DNA of 7,170 nt, from assembly GCA_003248845.1 (NCBI GenBank), contig QFPD01000101.1, positions 1 to 7,170 on the forward strand, written 5' to 3'. Position 1 is the first letter of the stretch, and each line of letters starts with the position of its first letter. Both the position numbers and the translations under genes were made by a program. The notes beneath the pieces were generated by a model. That model saw only the letters and a program-made list of their open reading frames with translations. It was not told the origin of the DNA and made no database searches. Shown one piece after another: positions 5,133-7,170 of this stretch. The DNA comes from Microbacterium sp. Its GTDB lineage: Bacteria > Actinomycetota > Actinomycetes > Actinomycetales > Microbacteriaceae.

Positions 5133-6875
5133 TCAGAGATCCTCGGGACGCAGCCGCGGCAGGGGCTGGGTCTCGATGAGGAGGTGCTCGGCGGCGTCGC
5201 GTTGCTTCGCGAGGGGGAACGAGACCCGGAACGTCGCGCCCCCACCGGCGGTCTCTGAGACATCGATCGAACCGTGCAGCGCTTCGACGACGGAGGCCAC
5301 GATCGACAGGCCCAGCCCCGATCCGCCCGTCTCGCGGGCACGCGAGGTGTCGGCGCGCCAGAAACGCTGGAAGATCTTGTCGCGGATCTGCTCGGGGATG
5401 CCCTCGCCATGATCGCTCACCGCGATCCAGCCCATGCCGGCCCGCTCGTCGACGCCGGTGGACAGTTCGATCGGTGACCCCGCCGGTGTGTAGCGGCGAG
5501 CGTTCCCGAGCAGGTTCGCGACGACCTGGCGGATGCGGTTCTCGTCGCCGAGGACGATCGGAGCGGCAGGGTTCGGCACGGCGGCGAGCGGACGCGCCGC
5601 GGACGCGGCTTCGTCGGCGGACGCGCTGGCCTGGCGGGGGCGCCGACGCAGGAGGGAGCGGGTTGCGCCCGCAATGCTGCGGCGCGATCCCGTGGCATCC
5701 ACCGTCGACGTCACGGGCGGCAGGGGTGTGTGGGGTGACGGCGGCGGACGGTCGTCGATGAGGGTGACCTCGCGGTCGGGCAATGCGGCGCGCGTGTCGA
5801 GGGCGGCGTCGCGGGCGATCGGACGCAGGTCCACGTCGGCGACGATGATGTCCCGCCGCTCGTCGAGGCGGGCGAGGGCGAGCAGGTCTTCGACGAGTCC
5901 GCCCATGCGGATCGCCTCCTTCTCGATCCGCTCCATGGACTGCGCGGTCTGCTCGTCGCCCGCGATCGCGCCCATTCGGTACAGCTCGGCATAGCCGCGG
6001 ACGGTGACGAGGGGGGTGCGCAGCTCGTGGCTCGCGTCGCCGATGAAGCGCCGCATCTGCTGCACTGTGGCATCGCGCTGGCCGAGGGCGTGGTCGATCC
6101 GGTCGAGCATCGTGTTGATCGCGATCTTGAGGCGCCCCACCTCGGTGCCCGGCGTGATGTCGCCCATGCGCTGGCTGAAATCACCCGCCGCGATGGACAT
6201 GGCGGTCGACTCCACCTGCCCGAGACCGCGGAAGGCGAGGGTCACGAGCAGGCGCGTCGCGATGGCACCCGCGAGGATCGTGACGAGAGCGAGGGCCGTG
6301 TAGATCCCGAGGAAGTTCGCGACCGTCTGATTCACGGGCGTCAACGGGAGTGCGAGCAGCTGCACGTACGACTGCTGTGACCCCGGCAGCTGCAGCACGT
6401 CGACGGCCGCGTGGAAGGTCGTTTTGCCGTCGACCGAGAGGATGTCGAAGGGAGCTGTGCCCTTCATCAGCGCCTTGTCGAGGCCGAACGGCTCGGGGTA
6501 GTGCGGTTGGCTCCCGGCTGGGCCGCCGACGGCCCCACCGGTCTGGAGCAGGGTGCCGTCGGGACCGTAGACCGCGATGTAGAAGGACGTGAGCGGTGCC
6601 GTCGCGGGCGGGCCGAACTGGGCGACGCCGTCGATGACCTCGACGCTCAGCAGGCTGGATGCCTGATCGAGGGTGACCGTCTGGGTGATGGACTTGTCGC
6701 GCTCGTCGATCTGCGCGTTCCGCAGGAACACGGCGGTGCCGATCCCGACCGCGACGAGCCCGATCGCGAGCACGGCGACGGTGACGCCGGTGACCTTCGC
6801 GCGCAGGCTGACGCCGCGCCACCATTCGGTGATCCGATCGCCTCGGCGGGCGTGCGCGGCGAGCGGAGGAGCCAC
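5133..6875 (-). CDS. Two-component sensor histidine kinase (HAMP, HisKA, HATPase_c)
   Basis: A 580-residue membrane sensor kinase. In order: a cytoplasmic N-terminus with WWRGVSLRAKV (18-28), transmembrane helix 1 (about 29-51), an extracytoplasmic sensor domain (about 52-186, no cysteines, with a PDC-like YGPDGTLL), transmembrane helix 2 (about 188-212), HAMP (about 213-266), HisKA with the phospho-accepting His283 in ASHELRTPL, and the ATP-binding domain with N box NLLGNARRYTP (454-464), G1 DHGEGIP (488-494), F box (around 502-506) and G2 GGSGLGLSIV (517-526). All catalytic boxes look intact. An unusual 60-residue Pro/Ser/Ala/Arg-rich insert (about 377-438) splits the start of the ATPase domain from the N-box helix. 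The GTG start lies 19 bases after the response regulator stop, with only a weak GAGAA as ribosome binding site; an operon is clear. The stimulus is unknown; overall it resembles PhoR/TcrY-type kinases. Confidence 0.96.
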   Translation of the reverse strand: MAPPLAAHARRGDRITEWWRGVSLRAKVTGVTVAVLAIGLVAVGIGTAVFLRNAQIDERDKSITQTVTLDQASSLLSVEVIDGVAQFGPPATAPLTSFYIAVYGPDGTLLQTGGAVGGPAGSQPHYPEPFGLDKALMKGTAPFDILSVDGKTTFHAAVDVLQLPGSQQSYVQLLALPLTPVNQTVANFLGIYTALALVTILAGAIATRLLVTLAFRGLGQVESTAMSIAAGDFSQRMGDITPGTEVGRLKIAINTMLDRIDHALGQRDATVQQMRRFIGDASHELRTPLVTVRGYAELYRMGAIAGDEQTAQSMERIEKEAIRMGGLVEDLLALARLDERRDIIVADVDLRPIARDAALDTRAALPDREVTLIDDRPPPSPHTPLPPVTSTVDATGSRRSIAGATRSLLRRRPRQASASADEAASAARPLAAVPNPAAPIVLGDENRIRQVVANLLGNARRYTPAGSPIELSTGVDERAGMGWIAVSDHGEGIPEQIRDKIFQRFWRADTSRARETGGSGLGLSIVASVVEALHGSIDVSETAGGGATFRVSFPLAKQRDAAEHLLIETQPLPRLRPEDL

Positions 6876-6894
6876 GGTTCTCGCGGGAGCGGCC

Positions 6895-7170
6895 TCAGGC
6901 CGTCTTGCCGGCCTTCAGCATGTAGCCGAAACCGCGCTTGGTCTGGATGAGCGGCTCGGACGAGTATGGATCGATCTTGCGGCGCAGATAGGAGATGTAG
7001 CTCTCGACGATGCCGGCGTCGCCGTTGAAGTCGTACTCCCAGACGTGGTCGAGGATCTGCGCCTTGCTCAGCACCCGGTTGGGATTGAGCATGAGATAGC
7101 GCAGGAGCTTGAATTCGGTGGGGGAGAGATCGATCGACACGTCCCCGACGGTGACGTCGTGCGTGTCCTG
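6895..7170 (-). CDS. OmpR/PhoB-family response regulator, C-terminal DNA-binding part
   Basis: The gene enters the window from its right edge; 91 residues are visible and the receiver domain lies outside. What is seen is a complete winged-helix trans_reg_C effector domain: LSPTEFKLLRYLMLNPNRVL (positioning helices), SKAQILDHVWEYDF (transactivation-loop region), VESYISYLRRKID (recognition helix) and IQTKRGFGYML (wing). The match to mycobacterial PhoP/TcrX-type regulators is close, notably ILDHVW-x-YDF and VESY-x-SYLRRKID. Because it precedes the histidine kinase gene by 19 bases on the same strand, the two form a cognate pair. The regulator should be phosphorylated by His283 of that kinase and bind direct-repeat promoter sites. 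The genes it controls are not visible, so I give no symbol. Confidence 0.95.
   Translation of the reverse strand, partial: QDTHDVTVGDVSIDLSPTEFKLLRYLMLNPNRVLSKAQILDHVWEYDFNGDAGIVESYISYLRRKIDPYSSEPLIQTKRGFGYMLKAGKTA

Noticed and set aside
4705..5412. A 235-codon plus-strand open frame opposite the WXG100 gene and the kinase 3' end
   Set aside because: It begins within the terminator repeat and runs through two well-supported minus-strand genes; Arg/Gly-rich shadow with no domain.

Overview
The window is chromosomal DNA from a high-GC Gram-positive actinobacterium, most likely a member of the Microbacteriaceae close to Microbacterium. This rests on the strong G/C bias at third codon positions, GTG starts, leaderless-type promoters, a stand-alone CIRCE-controlled groEL ending in GGMDF, a DUF3263 plus LytR_C gene pair, and a WXG100 protein. 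It looks like an ordinary core region. I see no phage genes, transposases, integrases, tRNAs, rRNAs or CRISPR arrays.

Layout. Positions 1-302 (+) hold the end of a DMT/YdcZ-like (DUF606) membrane transporter. It converges, with a 3-base gap, on a leftward pair at 306-1522: msrB, then a YdjA-like nitroreductase whose GTG start overlaps the msrB stop. A divergent intergenic region separates these from a rightward series: a DUF3263 protein (1651-1914), a membrane-anchored LytR_C/VirR-like protein (1924-2502), a cold-shock protein (2654-2866) and groEL (3038-4657). groEL has a canonical CIRCE operator and a second, degenerate CIRCE-like palindrome inside its promoter. A perfect 21-bp inverted repeat (4665-4708) serves as terminator between groEL and the leftward genes that follow: a WXG100 protein (4723-5010), a sensor histidine kinase (5133-6875) and the C-terminal part of its OmpR/PhoB-type response regulator (6895 to the window end).

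How the genes fit together. Several modules concern stress and the envelope: repair of oxidised methionine with a flavin reductase, heat-shock folding under HrcA-type control, a cold-shock RNA-binding protein, a VirR-like envelope protein, and an envelope-sensing two-component system. The most unusual signals are at the DNA level: (i) the 7-mer GGATGCC/GGCATCC occurs 12 times in 7.2 kb and often recruits otherwise rare codons; (ii) TAGCNT -10 boxes recur before four genes, two of them placed for leaderless GTG starts, one with the preceding gene's TAG stop serving as the first half of the -10; (iii) two CIRCE-type palindromes lie in tandem 33 bp apart. I did not find evidence of a wholly new multi-gene system.
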